Source: a virus
Length of the DNA stretch: 20,179 nt
Virus record (IMG/VR): IMGVR_UViG_3300042691_006129
Coordinates: 1-20,179 of that record
Strand: one strand, 5' to 3'
This document shows positions 5,108 to 13,894 of the stretch, one piece after another (position 1 is the first letter of the stretch; each line of letters starts with the position of its first letter). Both the position numbers and the translations under genes were made by a program. The notes beneath the pieces are model-generated. The model was not told the origin of the DNA, did not search any database, and worked only from the letters and a program-made list of their open reading frames with translations.

Positions 5108-6382
5108 CTACCGTTTAAAAAAGTTATTTCCACTATTTTGTCTGGAGATTGTTTTAGTCTTACGTGGGCTAGGTGCATCATCTGTATCTCCCATGGTAGT
5201 AGATGATTGGCGACTTTGCTGTTCAGTTTTCAACATTCTCACTGTTTTCTCTGTAGTTTCCTTAACACTACCTTCTTTAATCTTAGACTTGTATCCGTCA
5301 GGATCAGCTAATAACCAAAGCGCTTCCGCGATAAGATCGTGTCTTGGTTGTACATATTGATATTTTTCTAGAAGATGACCTAACAAGTTTGTAGGACGTC
5401 CTGACATAGATGGGTAATTAGGTTGTACTAGACCTTGGAACAAGAGACCTTGTATCTTCTTGTCTATCTTTACTCCATTTAATTCACCAGGTTCAAGAGT
5501 TTTGTAGATGTTATCTGTGTATGCTCTAGCTGCGTGTTCTTGTTGTTTACGCATCTCTTCTTGTTGTTGAAGTCTTCTAGCAACAATCTGTTCCTGCATC
5601 GCATCTAACTTAGGTTTAAATTTTTTAGCTTTAGAACCTAGTTCTTCACGGTCTCTCCAACTATCAATCTCTTCTTCAATCTCTTCAGGTGTACCAAAAT
5701 TGGTAGCTGAGAGATAGTTACGAACGATAGCTTCCTGATCGTCAGCATCCTCTACACTTAACTCTCTCATTTCTTGTACTTGACTTAAGGTTCTAAAAAG
5801 ACCTTTAAGATCAGTACCTCCATCAGCTACATACTTAGCAGCGTATTGAAGTTCATGAGGTAGAGAATCAAAGAATTCCATTGGAGTTTCCTCACGTATG
5901 GTTTTTTCTTTTTCTGCTAGATTAGCTTCAAGAAGTTCTTGGAAATCTTGACTAGAATATTTCTCTAAAGGTTTATCTTCATCAAAAGGTAGAATAACTC
6001 CTTTTTCAATAAGTTTAGAGAATGTTTCTACAAGACCGCTCTTGTCTACACGAGGACGACCAGATTTTCCAGCATCTGCTTCTTCTTCTAAGATATCATT
6101 AAGTTGTTGAGTAACTTCTTGTATCGCTGCTTCTGTTTCTTTCACAGAAGTTGTAGTAGAAGGTGTAGTAGACACTACTGGTTTACTTGTGGTTTCTTCT
6201 TCATCTTTTTCAAGGAACGATGTATCTACGGTGTCTTTTGAAAAGATTGATGGTTTTTTAGCCTCTGCGCTTGGTACCATCACACTCTCAGCACCCGGTA
6301 TTCCTAAGATCTCGTTAAGTGTATCATCACTTACTTCAACCTCTTGTACCGTGGTTGTCTGGGTTGGTTTGTTATCTTCCAT
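5108..6382 (-). CDS. Putative capsid scaffold protein
   Basis: A 424-residue, Glu/Asp-rich, hydrophilic protein between portal and capsid genes. Residues 1-100 are acidic and Thr/Ser/Val-rich with little predicted fold; 130-170 and 215-290 are strongly helical, with a Gln/Arg/Glu coiled-coil stretch around 250-285 (RRLQQQEEMRKQQEHAARA); the C terminus is basic (about 390-424, with KTKTISRQNS). An acidic coiled-coil body with a basic end that can touch the capsid shell is the usual make-up of scaffolds, and the position is the usual one too. No protease domain is evident. It ends in TAG, with an in-frame TAA four codons further on. Confidence 0.7.
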   Translation of the reverse strand: MEDNKPTQTTTVQEVEVSDDTLNEILGIPGAESVMVPSAEAKKPSIFSKDTVDTSFLEKDEEETTSKPVVSTTPSTTTSVKETEAAIQEVTQQLNDILEEEADAGKSGRPRVDKSGLVETFSKLIEKGVILPFDEDKPLEKYSSQDFQELLEANLAEKEKTIREETPMEFFDSLPHELQYAAKYVADGGTDLKGLFRTLSQVQEMRELSVEDADDQEAIVRNYLSATNFGTPEEIEEEIDSWRDREELGSKAKKFKPKLDAMQEQIVARRLQQQEEMRKQQEHAARAYTDNIYKTLEPGELNGVKIDKKIQGLLFQGLVQPNYPSMSGRPTNLLGHLLEKYQYVQPRHDLIAEALWLLADPDGYKSKIKEGSVKETTEKTVRMLKTEQQSRQSSTTMGDTDDAPSPRKTKTISRQNSGNNFFKR

Positions 6383-6421
6383 TTTTGTTGGTTATTTACT
6401 GGCTGACATTTATAATATACA

Positions 6422-6454
6422 CAAAACTAAATAATTAAACATTATAAATTTAAA
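6422..6454 (-). promoter_or_regulatory. Probable Bacteroidota-type promoter for the scaffold-capsid unit
   Basis: The 115-base gap 6383-6497 is the second largest non-coding stretch here and is extremely AT-rich. On the minus strand TAGTTTTG (6429-6422) matches the -7 consensus TAnnTTTG, and TTTA (6454-6451) lies 21 bases upstream in place of TTTG. Transcription would begin near 6415, leaving a leader of about 30 bases before the ATG at 6382. The -33 element is one base off, so this is a moderate call. Nothing else was found in the gap. Confidence 0.5.
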
Positions 6455-6497
6455 AAACTAAAGTTCATAAAAATTTTTTTTATCAGAAATATGGCTA

Positions 6498-9266
6498 TCA
6501 CTTACTTTTTTTATCCTTAGGTTCTTTCTTATCGTAACGATTTTTGTTTACTCTAGCGACCTCAAGTTGTTTATTAGCAATATCCTGTTGAACTCTAAGT
6601 TTATCTCTTTGAATGTTTAGTTTTTCTCTATCATTATCAACTTTAGCTGATTGTTTTTCTCTTTGTAAAGACATGGTTTCCTGATACTGTTCAGTCTCCT
6701 GTATCTTTTCAAGAGCATCAACATAATCACTCTGTAAATTTTGGTTAACGTCTTGCATCGCACCGTATCCTGCAGCACGTATTTCCGCAACAAGGATATC
6801 CTTACGACGGTTCTTTTCAGCTTCAGCAGCTTGAGAATCCAACATCATCTTACGTTCTTCAGTACGTTGTTGCATTTCCATCTCCTTCATCTGTTGCTCA
6901 TGTTGCATCTGTTCCTGACGTTGTTTAGTAGCTTTCTGTTCAGTTTGTTTTAAAATATTTTGTAGTTCAGATAATGACTCAGACTGGATAATTCCACCAA
7001 GATCATAGATAGATGCTCCTGAAGTATTGTTGTTTACAGCTAGTTGCTTCATCTGTTCTATTACAGAACGATGATTAGCTTTAGTTGTACAAAAAACATT
7101 GAGCTCACGTAACAACATATCTGTTCCATTTATTTGGAAATTAACTTGTTCGTCTTTACTTGTAATATACTGTAATCTTAAAGACGGTTTAGTTGAATGA
7201 TAATATTGTGCAAGATCCGTTCTCATCTGGTGTACTCTAGGCATCAGATAATCAGAGTGTTGAATAAAGTAATTTTCCGTCTGGGCGTAAGAACCAGTTA
7301 CGGCTTGTTCTATACCTTTAGCAGTATCGGTTTGACCAATCTGTTGACCCAGACGTTGAGGTGTTATCCCTATCACCTCAAATGCTTGTTGTTTAAAGTA
7401 GTTAGCTAACTGTATCCTAGACATCATCCTTTGAGTCTGCTCTAGGTTAAGTGTTTGAAAATGTTGAAAGTTAAGCGCGTTTTCAGTGTTTGTAATACTG
7501 GTATCTAGAGGAAGGATTTGGAAGTTCTTCATCGCCGCGTAAGCTTTAGCGTAGTTTCCTTTACCCCAATCCTCACCTAAAGAATGTTTAGGTAAAGTAT
7601 TCTGGTCTATAAGAATAACTGTTCCTAATTCATCAACAAGAATATCTGCTATCTGATTGTTGACAATATTATATCCAATCTGGAAAGGTTTCATAAGATC
7701 TACTAGAGCTGTAGATCTAGTATTTCTATCTGAAAATACAGCACCTTCTACAGGAAGTTTACATCCGTACAAAGAGTTATCTCCTTTAAACTGAAACTTC
7801 ACAGGTCCTGGTCTATTACTATTTATACCAATGTACATTGGGTTGATACCACCCGGGTTCTTCATTCCCCACCAGCTAGGACGGTTAGGTCCAATTTTTA
7901 CACCACCCCATACTTCATTAATCCATACCCAGTCAATATGTTCACCAAATACAAGAGTATCTTTTGTTTTGTTTTTTATAAAAGCGTTGTTGTATATAGG
8001 TTTATCTGTAATAGTAAACGACTCATCTACAATATCTGTAATGACTTCGCCGGTCTCAGTAATCTTTGTTAGATGTCCAATCTTACGTTGTGTTTTCCAG
8101 TAGATTGTTGTAACACGGAGCATGAATGCCATACCCATATCATAATAATCTTCTGACTCACCCATAATCCAGTTAATAATATCTCCACCATTGTAGATAA
8201 AGTTATCATACATACTAGTGAATTGACGATACTGGAGACTAGGTTGATTTACGTTCCACTCATGAGATCTTGTAGCATCGTAATAAGATCCGTCGTTTTG
8301 GTATCCCTGTAGAGGATAACCAGAAGATCTTACAGGATAGATAGTCTCGAGAGCTTCCATCTGTTCTGTAGTAAGTAAGTAACCGTACTTATCAATGATA
8401 TCAGCTACGGTCATCATATCAAACTTACCTACAAAGTTACCTTGTGATATGTACCTGCTGTCAGGAGACTTGTGGTAGAAGGTTAATACGGGGTTCCAAA
8501 GTTCTACATCGTAATCATCTTCTAGCATCCTGAAATGCCAGAACTCACGATCGGTAATAAGACTATCTCTAAAACCACGCTCCTCAAGTTCATCCATCTT
8601 AAATCTTTCCTCATCTACTTTAGTTTGGTGCATAGCCCACTGTTCCATCATACTTCTGTAATCCTTTGTAAAAAAGGACTCGATTTCTGGTAAAGATTTA
8701 AGAGCCTCAGGAGACATCTCCTGTTGCATCTTTTCTTGAAACTCTGGGTCATTAGGATCAGCACCCATTTCCATCATTCTAGTCATCACCTTTTTCTCAG
8801 CTTCTGCTAGAAGAACACTTTCAACTTGTAAACGTTTTTGTTCAAGTAACTCATTGTAAGAAAAATCATCTACAGCTCTAAAGGTAATTCTACTATTACG
8901 TTTAGCAAATTCTGTACACAATACATTAATAACGTTTGGTATTATAGGATAGAACTTTAGTTCTAGTGCACTATAATCTTCAGCAGCAAGCGTCTCTACT
9001 ATATCTCTGTAGTCATTATCTTGCTCGATGATATAGTCACCTTTATCAATAATACCTTTTGCAAGCTTGTAGTTTTTCATTAAACGACGAGCGTTTCTAC
9101 GAACCTGTTTAAGTCCTTGCCACTCTAACCAGTCCAGATTCCACGCTGACCACTCGTCATCTTTCTCTTCTCTTGGTAAGAACTGTATGGGTTGGGTTAT
9201 TGAACCCATGCGGTTTACTTCCGCTTTTTTTCCACTTTTTAGTTGTAGCGCATTGAATACTTGCAT
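6498..9266 (-). CDS. Portal protein (crAss-like, long form)
   Basis: A 922-residue protein placed directly after TerL, with one base between them. Residues about 30-700 form the body expected of a dodecameric portal: an alternating alpha/beta N-terminal half, and a central helical part rich in Gln and Asn (about 590-690, with MSRIQLANYFKQQAFEVIG and RLGQQIGQTDTAKGIEQA) that resembles the clip/stem region of large portals. Residues about 755-905 are an almost continuous Gln/Glu/Lys/Met coiled coil, ending in a Lys-rich tail. crAss-like portals are long, so the size fits; the coiled coil is a likely crown or barrel extension into the capsid. The function is inferred from position, size and remembered similarity. 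Confidence 0.85.
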   Translation of the reverse strand: MQVFNALQLKSGKKAEVNRMGSITQPIQFLPREEKDDEWSAWNLDWLEWQGLKQVRRNARRLMKNYKLAKGIIDKGDYIIEQDNDYRDIVETLAAEDYSALELKFYPIIPNVINVLCTEFAKRNSRITFRAVDDFSYNELLEQKRLQVESVLLAEAEKKVMTRMMEMGADPNDPEFQEKMQQEMSPEALKSLPEIESFFTKDYRSMMEQWAMHQTKVDEERFKMDELEERGFRDSLITDREFWHFRMLEDDYDVELWNPVLTFYHKSPDSRYISQGNFVGKFDMMTVADIIDKYGYLLTTEQMEALETIYPVRSSGYPLQGYQNDGSYYDATRSHEWNVNQPSLQYRQFTSMYDNFIYNGGDIINWIMGESEDYYDMGMAFMLRVTTIYWKTQRKIGHLTKITETGEVITDIVDESFTITDKPIYNNAFIKNKTKDTLVFGEHIDWVWINEVWGGVKIGPNRPSWWGMKNPGGINPMYIGINSNRPGPVKFQFKGDNSLYGCKLPVEGAVFSDRNTRSTALVDLMKPFQIGYNIVNNQIADILVDELGTVILIDQNTLPKHSLGEDWGKGNYAKAYAAMKNFQILPLDTSITNTENALNFQHFQTLNLEQTQRMMSRIQLANYFKQQAFEVIGITPQRLGQQIGQTDTAKGIEQAVTGSYAQTENYFIQHSDYLMPRVHQMRTDLAQYYHSTKPSLRLQYITSKDEQVNFQINGTDMLLRELNVFCTTKANHRSVIEQMKQLAVNNNTSGASIYDLGGIIQSESLSELQNILKQTEQKATKQRQEQMQHEQQMKEMEMQQRTEERKMMLDSQAAEAEKNRRKDILVAEIRAAGYGAMQDVNQNLQSDYVDALEKIQETEQYQETMSLQREKQSAKVDNDREKLNIQRDKLRVQQDIANKQLEVARVNKNRYDKKEPKDKKSK

Positions 9267-9267
9267 G

Positions 9268-11475
9268 TTATCTTATATTCTTAAAAGGTCTCTTGACCAT
9301 TTGGTTTGTTTTATTATTATAACCTCTTCCCATGTGACGGAAAGGTGTATTAGACAATTTATACAAATTTTCTGACTTTTGCAAATGTTTATTGTCTACT
9401 CTCTCAACAATCTTCTTGTATCCACGATTAGACTGTTGAATCTTAGCAAAAGCTACAAGCGCTGAAAAAGCGACTAATCTATCTACGTTTAAATCATCTT
9501 GGTACTGAACCATCTCCTGTAGTATCATCTCATCAGGGATACGTTCTACACCGTATATTGTTTTTACTATTGTACCATCTTCTTTAGTTTCGTGATCAAG
9601 TTCTTCTTTAAGGAATTCGATAGCGTAGCTAAGAAGGTGGGAACGGAATAATGTACCTGTGTTTCTCCAACCATATTCTTGATATACGTTATTATTTGAT
9701 CCTAAATCTTTAAGAAATAATATCTGGTTTTTAGGAACTAGGTATCTTTGTTTCTTCCGGTTGATCATATGTTGGATAAATAAGGATACGTTATTCTCAA
9801 CAATAGTCCATGCATTATACCACTCTATAATCATTTCTAAACGCTCGTGGGTTTTATTTATATCATCAAAACGACCACACCAGCTTGCTACTATTCTATC
9901 ATGTTCTATATGTGTAGTTGCTTCTGTACCATTAATCTTAGTTACTTCTACTGCATTCTTATAAACTACAATAGAACATAATGAATCAGACGTTGTTGTT
10001 TTACCTTCAGCTATAGGATCGACTGATGCATAGTATGTCCCAAACTCTGGATTAAGATTGGGTCTTTCGTAAACAACGACTACACCACTCTTATCCTCTA
10101 GTCCCATATCCACAGGGAATTGTTTAATAGGTAACTTGTTACTTAACTCAGATATTATTTTACCCTCCGCGTTACGACTTAAATCTATAAATTCATAAGA
10201 ATACTGTTTATCTTCAATCCTTTTTAACTGAGCTCGTACTAGATGCTGGGGAAATTTGGATACGGATCTATTAGCAAATGCTTCAGCTATATTTCTAGGA
10301 TGCTGAGATATACGTAGTTGATACTTCTCAGGGGATAGTTCTTTCTTCCATTTCTCAAACTTTATGTTAAGAGCTTTAAGTGCTTCTTCTACTTTAGAGT
10401 TACCATACTCATCTATATACGGAGGCATGGACCATTGCTCTGGTATAAACAACCCACTCTCACCAAGTGTTCCTTTCTCATCTAATAAATCGGTATACAC
10501 AGGATAAATACTATTAGCTGTAGGTTTTTCTATCATAGACTTAAGTGGTAAACACTGATCTAAATCACCTACAGAACCAGCAGCTATAAACATACCCGTA
10601 GTAATATCCCCTGACTGTAGAGCTGGAAAAAGATATTCTACAGTCTCTCCCATCTTAGGTGCGATACCCGCTTCTTCATGAAAAAAGTATGTACATGGTC
10701 CACCAACACCTGATGTAGCATCTTTCTCAAAAGTTACACCCTGTAGTGTTCCTTTGAGACCTTTCATTACTTTTCTATTAGATCCTGGTAAAGATGTTTC
10801 AATCTGTTGTTGCCACATAAACATACCACCTGGATTGAAAGGTCTATACCAAGCTGTGTGTTCGTTTAAGAAAGACCTATATTCATTTAAGAATTTCCAT
10901 GTTCCTTTTTCATTAATATAATCTTTTAGACTAGCACCAATTTTTAGTATAGGTGTTTCTTCAAACCAGAGTGTATTAATAAGTTTTGCGGCGTGAAAAT
11001 ACGAAGAGGCTATCTGACGTTTCTTGAGTATAGCACAATGTTGATAGTGAAGTTCAGCTAGTAACTCATATAAAGCCATGTGATACTGAACATCACGTAC
11101 CTGTGGAAAATCAAACTTCTTTTGTTCCTTATCATTAATAGGAAGAAAGTTTAACCACATGTAATAGTCACGTGTAATGTACCAAGATTTGTTTCCGTTA
11201 CGAAATAATACACCTCTTCTACACTTAAGCTTTTCTCCATCCCAATAATGTATAAAATCCTTACTACCGACGGGAGCGGAGCAGTAGAACTTATTGTTCC
11301 GAAATCTACGGGCTTCTGAGTTAAATACATATGAGATGTCATCGAATTCATATTTACCAGGTTCTTTAAATAAACTTAAAATTAATAATCTAAAATCGTC
11401 TTTAGTTTGGAAACTAGTGGATGACCAATTTCCATTTTCATACGTAGGTATTTCTATGTAAGGTGTGTTACTCAT
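9268..11475 (-). CDS. terL: Terminase large subunit (packaging ATPase-nuclease)
   Basis: A 735-residue protein. Residues 151-158 (KKRQIASS) sit where Walker A is expected, but the usual GK[ST] is missing. TYFFHEEAG (262-270) is the Walker B region with His-Glu-Glu instead of Asp-Glu, and MFIAAGSVGD (295-304) is the coupling motif. The nuclease half has the three acidic sites of the RNase H-like fold: Asp486 in ASVDP, Glu560 in TIVENN and Asp660/661/665 in YQDDLNVDR. The protein cuts the concatemer and drives DNA through the portal. It starts at an ATGA overlap with the preceding gene and ends one base before the portal gene. The nuclease motifs make this the safest call in the window. Confidence 0.93.
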   Translation of the reverse strand: MSNTPYIEIPTYENGNWSSTSFQTKDDFRLLILSLFKEPGKYEFDDISYVFNSEARRFRNNKFYCSAPVGSKDFIHYWDGEKLKCRRGVLFRNGNKSWYITRDYYMWLNFLPINDKEQKKFDFPQVRDVQYHMALYELLAELHYQHCAILKKRQIASSYFHAAKLINTLWFEETPILKIGASLKDYINEKGTWKFLNEYRSFLNEHTAWYRPFNPGGMFMWQQQIETSLPGSNRKVMKGLKGTLQGVTFEKDATSGVGGPCTYFFHEEAGIAPKMGETVEYLFPALQSGDITTGMFIAAGSVGDLDQCLPLKSMIEKPTANSIYPVYTDLLDEKGTLGESGLFIPEQWSMPPYIDEYGNSKVEEALKALNIKFEKWKKELSPEKYQLRISQHPRNIAEAFANRSVSKFPQHLVRAQLKRIEDKQYSYEFIDLSRNAEGKIISELSNKLPIKQFPVDMGLEDKSGVVVVYERPNLNPEFGTYYASVDPIAEGKTTTSDSLCSIVVYKNAVEVTKINGTEATTHIEHDRIVASWCGRFDDINKTHERLEMIIEWYNAWTIVENNVSLFIQHMINRKKQRYLVPKNQILFLKDLGSNNNVYQEYGWRNTGTLFRSHLLSYAIEFLKEELDHETKEDGTIVKTIYGVERIPDEMILQEMVQYQDDLNVDRLVAFSALVAFAKIQQSNRGYKKIVERVDNKHLQKSENLYKLSNTPFRHMGRGYNNKTNQMVKRPFKNIR

Positions 11476-11987
11476 TTTTGATCATACGCCATACCCGCGC
11501 CCCCGCGTACGTGACTTTGTTGTTCTTCCTTAAGATCCTGATAAGCTGCTTTAAAAGAAGATCTTATATCTTGATAGTCTTTAGCAGCCTTAAGTAAGGA
11601 GTTTATGTTTCCATCTCTACCGACTGTTATAGGATTATCCGTCATATACTTAGCTAACTTATCTAACATATTCTGAATTCCTATATACGCTCTACTTGTA
11701 GGTGTTTCATACATCTGATTACATTTATTTATAGCATCTAAAATAAGTTCATCATCAGTAGAAAAATCAGCATCTACTTCTCTAAGAATAAACTCTTCTT
11801 TAATCTCAGAGCTCATATTAAAAAAAGGATTAAGATCTGGATTGACACACGTCATATAAAATACATAAGAGTAAATCTTAAGATAGTTTTCAGGATATGC
11901 ATCCATAATATCTTTTAGAAACTTTATGTTATAACAGTGTTCAGTAGGTACTACTTTACCATTTTGTATATCAAATAATTTTATCAT
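11472..11987 (-). CDS. Conserved-looking phage protein next to TerL, candidate small terminase
   Basis: A 171-residue, mostly alpha-helical, slightly acidic protein. The N-terminal third has NIKFLKDIMDAYPENYLKIY and a hydrophobic YSYVFYMTCVNP stretch; the second half has long helices (ILDAINKCNQMYE, IGIQNMLDKLAKYM, and a charged helix 130-160). It overlaps TerL by 4 bases (ATGA) and the preceding small gene by 4 (ATGA). The genome position directly before TerL is where small terminase subunits usually lie, and the size is right, but no helix-turn-helix is obvious and similarity to known TerS cannot be judged here. It could equally be a neck or other packaging protein. A RGGAG sequence near the C terminus is unexplained. 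Confidence 0.8.
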   Translation of the reverse strand: MIKLFDIQNGKVVPTEHCYNIKFLKDIMDAYPENYLKIYSYVFYMTCVNPDLNPFFNMSSEIKEEFILREVDADFSTDDELILDAINKCNQMYETPTSRAYIGIQNMLDKLAKYMTDNPITVGRDGNINSLLKAAKDYQDIRSSFKAAYQDLKEEQQSHVRGGAGMAYDQK

Positions 11988-12169
11988 CGTTTACGCCACT
12001 TTATACTTATGTTGAAAAACAATATACTGATTGCCATATCAGTATAATAATCCATTGGAAATGTTATACCTAAACATATTCCAGGAAAAGTATGTATTTT
12101 TATTTTAGGTTTTTTCATTTTTATTTCTTGACAAAAGAGTCTTCTGTGTTGATAAGGATCATTGCTCAT
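11984..12169 (-). CDS. Very small hydrophobic-ended protein, function unknown
   Basis: A 61-residue frame overlapping the preceding gene by 11 bases and the following one by 4 (ATGA). That tight fit is the main support. The N-terminal half is polar with several His and Lys; the C-terminal half (about 28-57) is hydrophobic, with FPGICLGITFPMDYY and MAISILFFNISIKW, so it may insert in a membrane or pack as two beta strands. The Met at residue 18 is an alternative start that would remove the overlap with the upstream gene. No family is recognised. Confidence 0.6.
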   Translation of the reverse strand: MSNDPYQHRRLFCQEIKMKKPKIKIHTFPGICLGITFPMDYYTDMAISILFFNISIKWRKR

Positions 12170-12377
12170 TTTTTATAGGACTAATTTTAATTCTTCCCAT
12201 AGTTACATTTTTAAAACCTCGCACTTGTTCGTTTTTCCAAGTCCACACCTCTCCGGTATCATCTTGTATAACCACCCATTTAAGATCATGTTCTTCAGAA
12301 TAGTCAATAACTAATACAGCTTGACCGTTTCCTTTTGGTGTAATTAATGGTATCTGTGGTTCTAATTGTAAAATCAT
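12159..12377 (-). CDS. Small beta-rich phage protein of unknown function
   Basis: A 72-residue protein with a pattern of short hydrophobic strands (QAVLVIDYS, KWVVIQDDTGEVWTW, NVTMGRIKISPI), suggesting a small beta-barrel or SH3-like fold; similar short proteins that begin with a strand on a Gly/Pro lead are common in late phage operons. It overlaps the nuclease gene by 4 bases (ATGA) and the next gene by 11. It has no charged tail, Cys pairs or membrane segment. The function is not known. Confidence 0.75.
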   Translation of the reverse strand: MILQLEPQIPLITPKGNGQAVLVIDYSEEHDLKWVVIQDDTGEVWTWKNEQVRGFKNVTMGRIKISPIKNEQ

Positions 12378-13204
12378 TTTGTAAGTTTATCTTTATTTTC
12401 ACTTAACCACTTAATCATAGATCGGACTTCCTCCTTTAAATAAGGAAGTTGATAATGAACAACATCTTTTACTATAGGATCTCCCATATGGTCTTTCATA
12501 GTTATAGGGTTACCAAATTTATCCGTACCATCTTGTTCAAATATAACATGTTGTAGCTCAAGTTTACCAGGTTTGTAACGCGGGTTATGTTTTAATATAA
12601 TATAAAGATAAATACTTAATTGCAAAGAATAATGATTAAAATTACAATCTTCAAGGTGAGCACATGGTCCACTCATCATTTTGGATCTACCTTCCCAGTC
12701 TTTAAAAGACTCTTTATCAATCTTTTTATTAGTCTTATAGTCAAATACGGATACTGTATCTTTAACAACTTCTATTCTATCGGCTTGACCACAGATACCT
12801 GCGGATCTCAAATAAACAAAGTGTTCAGGATAAATACCTTCTACAAGTCTCTGGTCTGGTGCCAACTTTATGTCGCCGTCTATTATAGGTTTGAATATAG
12901 GAACATTCACTCCCTGTCTTTCTATGGTATCAAAGGAGATTAAATCAGACTCTCTTTGATTATGGTACCAAGTACCAAGAACGACAGCTCGTTCTGCTTC
13001 TGATGACCACGCTTTTTGTATTTCTTCTGGTGTCATACCATACCACTTAGATCTCTTGTTTTTAGAAGATTTAATGGATTGACCTATAGCATCAAAAGGT
13101 TGTTTGAACTTAGAGACAAATGATGTAACACTCACCCATGATATGTTATCATTAGGATCTTTACTTTTATAGCTGTGATCTTTAGCTTGAAATATTACTG
13201 ACAT
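12374..13204 (-). CDS. PD-(D/E)XK superfamily nuclease
   Basis: A 276-residue protein with the core of a RecB/Cas4-like nuclease: GTWYH (77-81, His81), Glu123, GQAD (139-142, Asp142), VFDYK (153-157, Asp155 and Lys157 as the D-x-K metal/catalytic pair) and the helix with Gln195 and Tyr199 (YSLQLSIYLY, QxxxY). It lacks a helicase domain and a four-Cys iron-sulfur cluster (only Cys138, Cys181 and Cys187 are seen nearby). In a packaging operon it may process replication intermediates or concatemer branches before packaging (inference). It begins one base inside the preceding stop (TAATG) and ends in an ATGA overlap. Confidence 0.88.
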   Translation of the reverse strand: MSVIFQAKDHSYKSKDPNDNISWVSVTSFVSKFKQPFDAIGQSIKSSKNKRSKWYGMTPEEIQKAWSSEAERAVVLGTWYHNQRESDLISFDTIERQGVNVPIFKPIIDGDIKLAPDQRLVEGIYPEHFVYLRSAGICGQADRIEVVKDTVSVFDYKTNKKIDKESFKDWEGRSKMMSGPCAHLEDCNFNHYSLQLSIYLYIILKHNPRYKPGKLELQHVIFEQDGTDKFGNPITMKDHMGDPIVKDVVHYQLPYLKEEVRSMIKWLSENKDKLTK

Positions 13205-13536
13205 TATTTATCGGGATTATAGTTAATATCAGTATATAGTTTATCTTCTTGTTCCTGAGTTAAGACTGCTTTCCAAAGGGGTCCTTTAGGATGTGGACAC
13301 TCGGAAGCTAGAGAACGTGTTTTTAGTGCGAGTTTACAACCACATATAGAACAGCATGGTTGTGTACCAGGAATAAGACAACCGTGTCCTGTACGGTCTA
13401 TATTAGGACAGCTGTTACATATTTCTAGTCTTTGGTATGCAACTTCCTCTATTTCAACTTTTTTAAAAAAGTTATTGTGTAGTCCCTGAAATATCTCCTT
13501 CCGGTTTTTCCAGATTATTTTGAGTTTTGTAAGCAT
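13204..13536 (-). CDS. Cys-rich, probably zinc-binding small protein
   Basis: A 110-residue protein. After a basic, amphipathic N-terminal part (1-30) come eight cysteines at 40, 43, 53, 61, 62, 65, 67 and 80, plus His51 and His82, including CNSC (40-43) and CSIC (62-65). Two CxxC knuckles fit a zinc ribbon, possibly with a second site from the others. Its ATG lies 65 bases inside the IHF-like gene in another frame, and no later Met exists before the cysteines, so either the genes truly overlap or a non-ATG start is used. It might help the nuclease or terminase bind DNA or pack as a structural zinc module; unproven. Confidence 0.82.
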   Translation of the reverse strand: MLTKLKIIWKNRKEIFQGLHNNFFKKVEIEEVAYQRLEICNSCPNIDRTGHGCLIPGTQPCCSICGCKLALKTRSLASECPHPKGPLWKAVLTQEQEDKLYTDINYNPDK

Positions 13537-13894
13537 CTTTTTTTTCTTTTACAGTTTGTTTTTTGAGTTTAAGTTGTTTATAGTCTTCTAGTAAGTTACG
13601 AACTCTATCGAGTCTAAGTTGTGTATCTTTAAGTAAAGCATATCTTCTAAATGTTGTTACATCAGGTCTTTCTTTTAAAAAATTCATGTACTTCTTTTCT
13701 GTTTCTACTAACCGGTTTTTTCTAGATATAAATATTCCAAAGTTTATAACATTTACTCTATTAGCTTTTAACTCGTTAAGCGCAAGTCTTACTTCTTTCC
13801 AGTATGTATTAACTATAACATCTACAAGATCTTCGTCAAGGTTTAACTCTTTAGCGACTAAAGGGATAAACTCTTTTGCTTTCTTAGGAACCAA
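13472..13894 (-). CDS. IHF/HU-like DNA-bending protein
   Basis: A 140-residue protein. The first ~60 residues look like the IHF/HU helical dimer part, and the stretch about 48-65 (VNVINFGIFISRKNRL) corresponds to the start of the beta-arm region, where bacterial HU/IHF has a conserved GFG-like turn followed by basic residues. The rest is a basic helical extension (about 85-130), longer than in ~90-residue bacterial HU. crAss-like phages are known to encode IHF-like subunits in this part of the genome. A role in bending DNA at packaging or replication sites, or in compacting the genome, is inferred. It overlaps both neighbours (11 and 65 bases). Confidence 0.8.
   Translation of the reverse strand: MVPKKAKEFIPLVAKELNLDEDLVDVIVNTYWKEVRLALNELKANRVNVINFGIFISRKNRLVETEKKYMNFLKERPDVTTFRRYALLKDTQLRLDRVRNLLEDYKQLKLKKQTVKEKKDAYKTQNNLEKPEGDISGTTQ

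Noticed and set aside
5016-5360. 114-codon plus-strand frame crossing the capsid-scaffold junction
   Set aside because: It is antisense to the capsid start, its leader and the scaffold C terminus; the Phe/Cys/Leu run is only the complement of the A-rich leader.
6455-6500. Possible terminator after the portal gene
   Set aside because: TGATA occurs twice near the portal stop, but as direct repeats rather than inverted ones, and the A/T runs next to them do not form a stable stem.
11151-11351. Minus-strand frame inside TerL
   Set aside because: Nested in another phase of TerL's N-terminal region with no leader or recognisable content.
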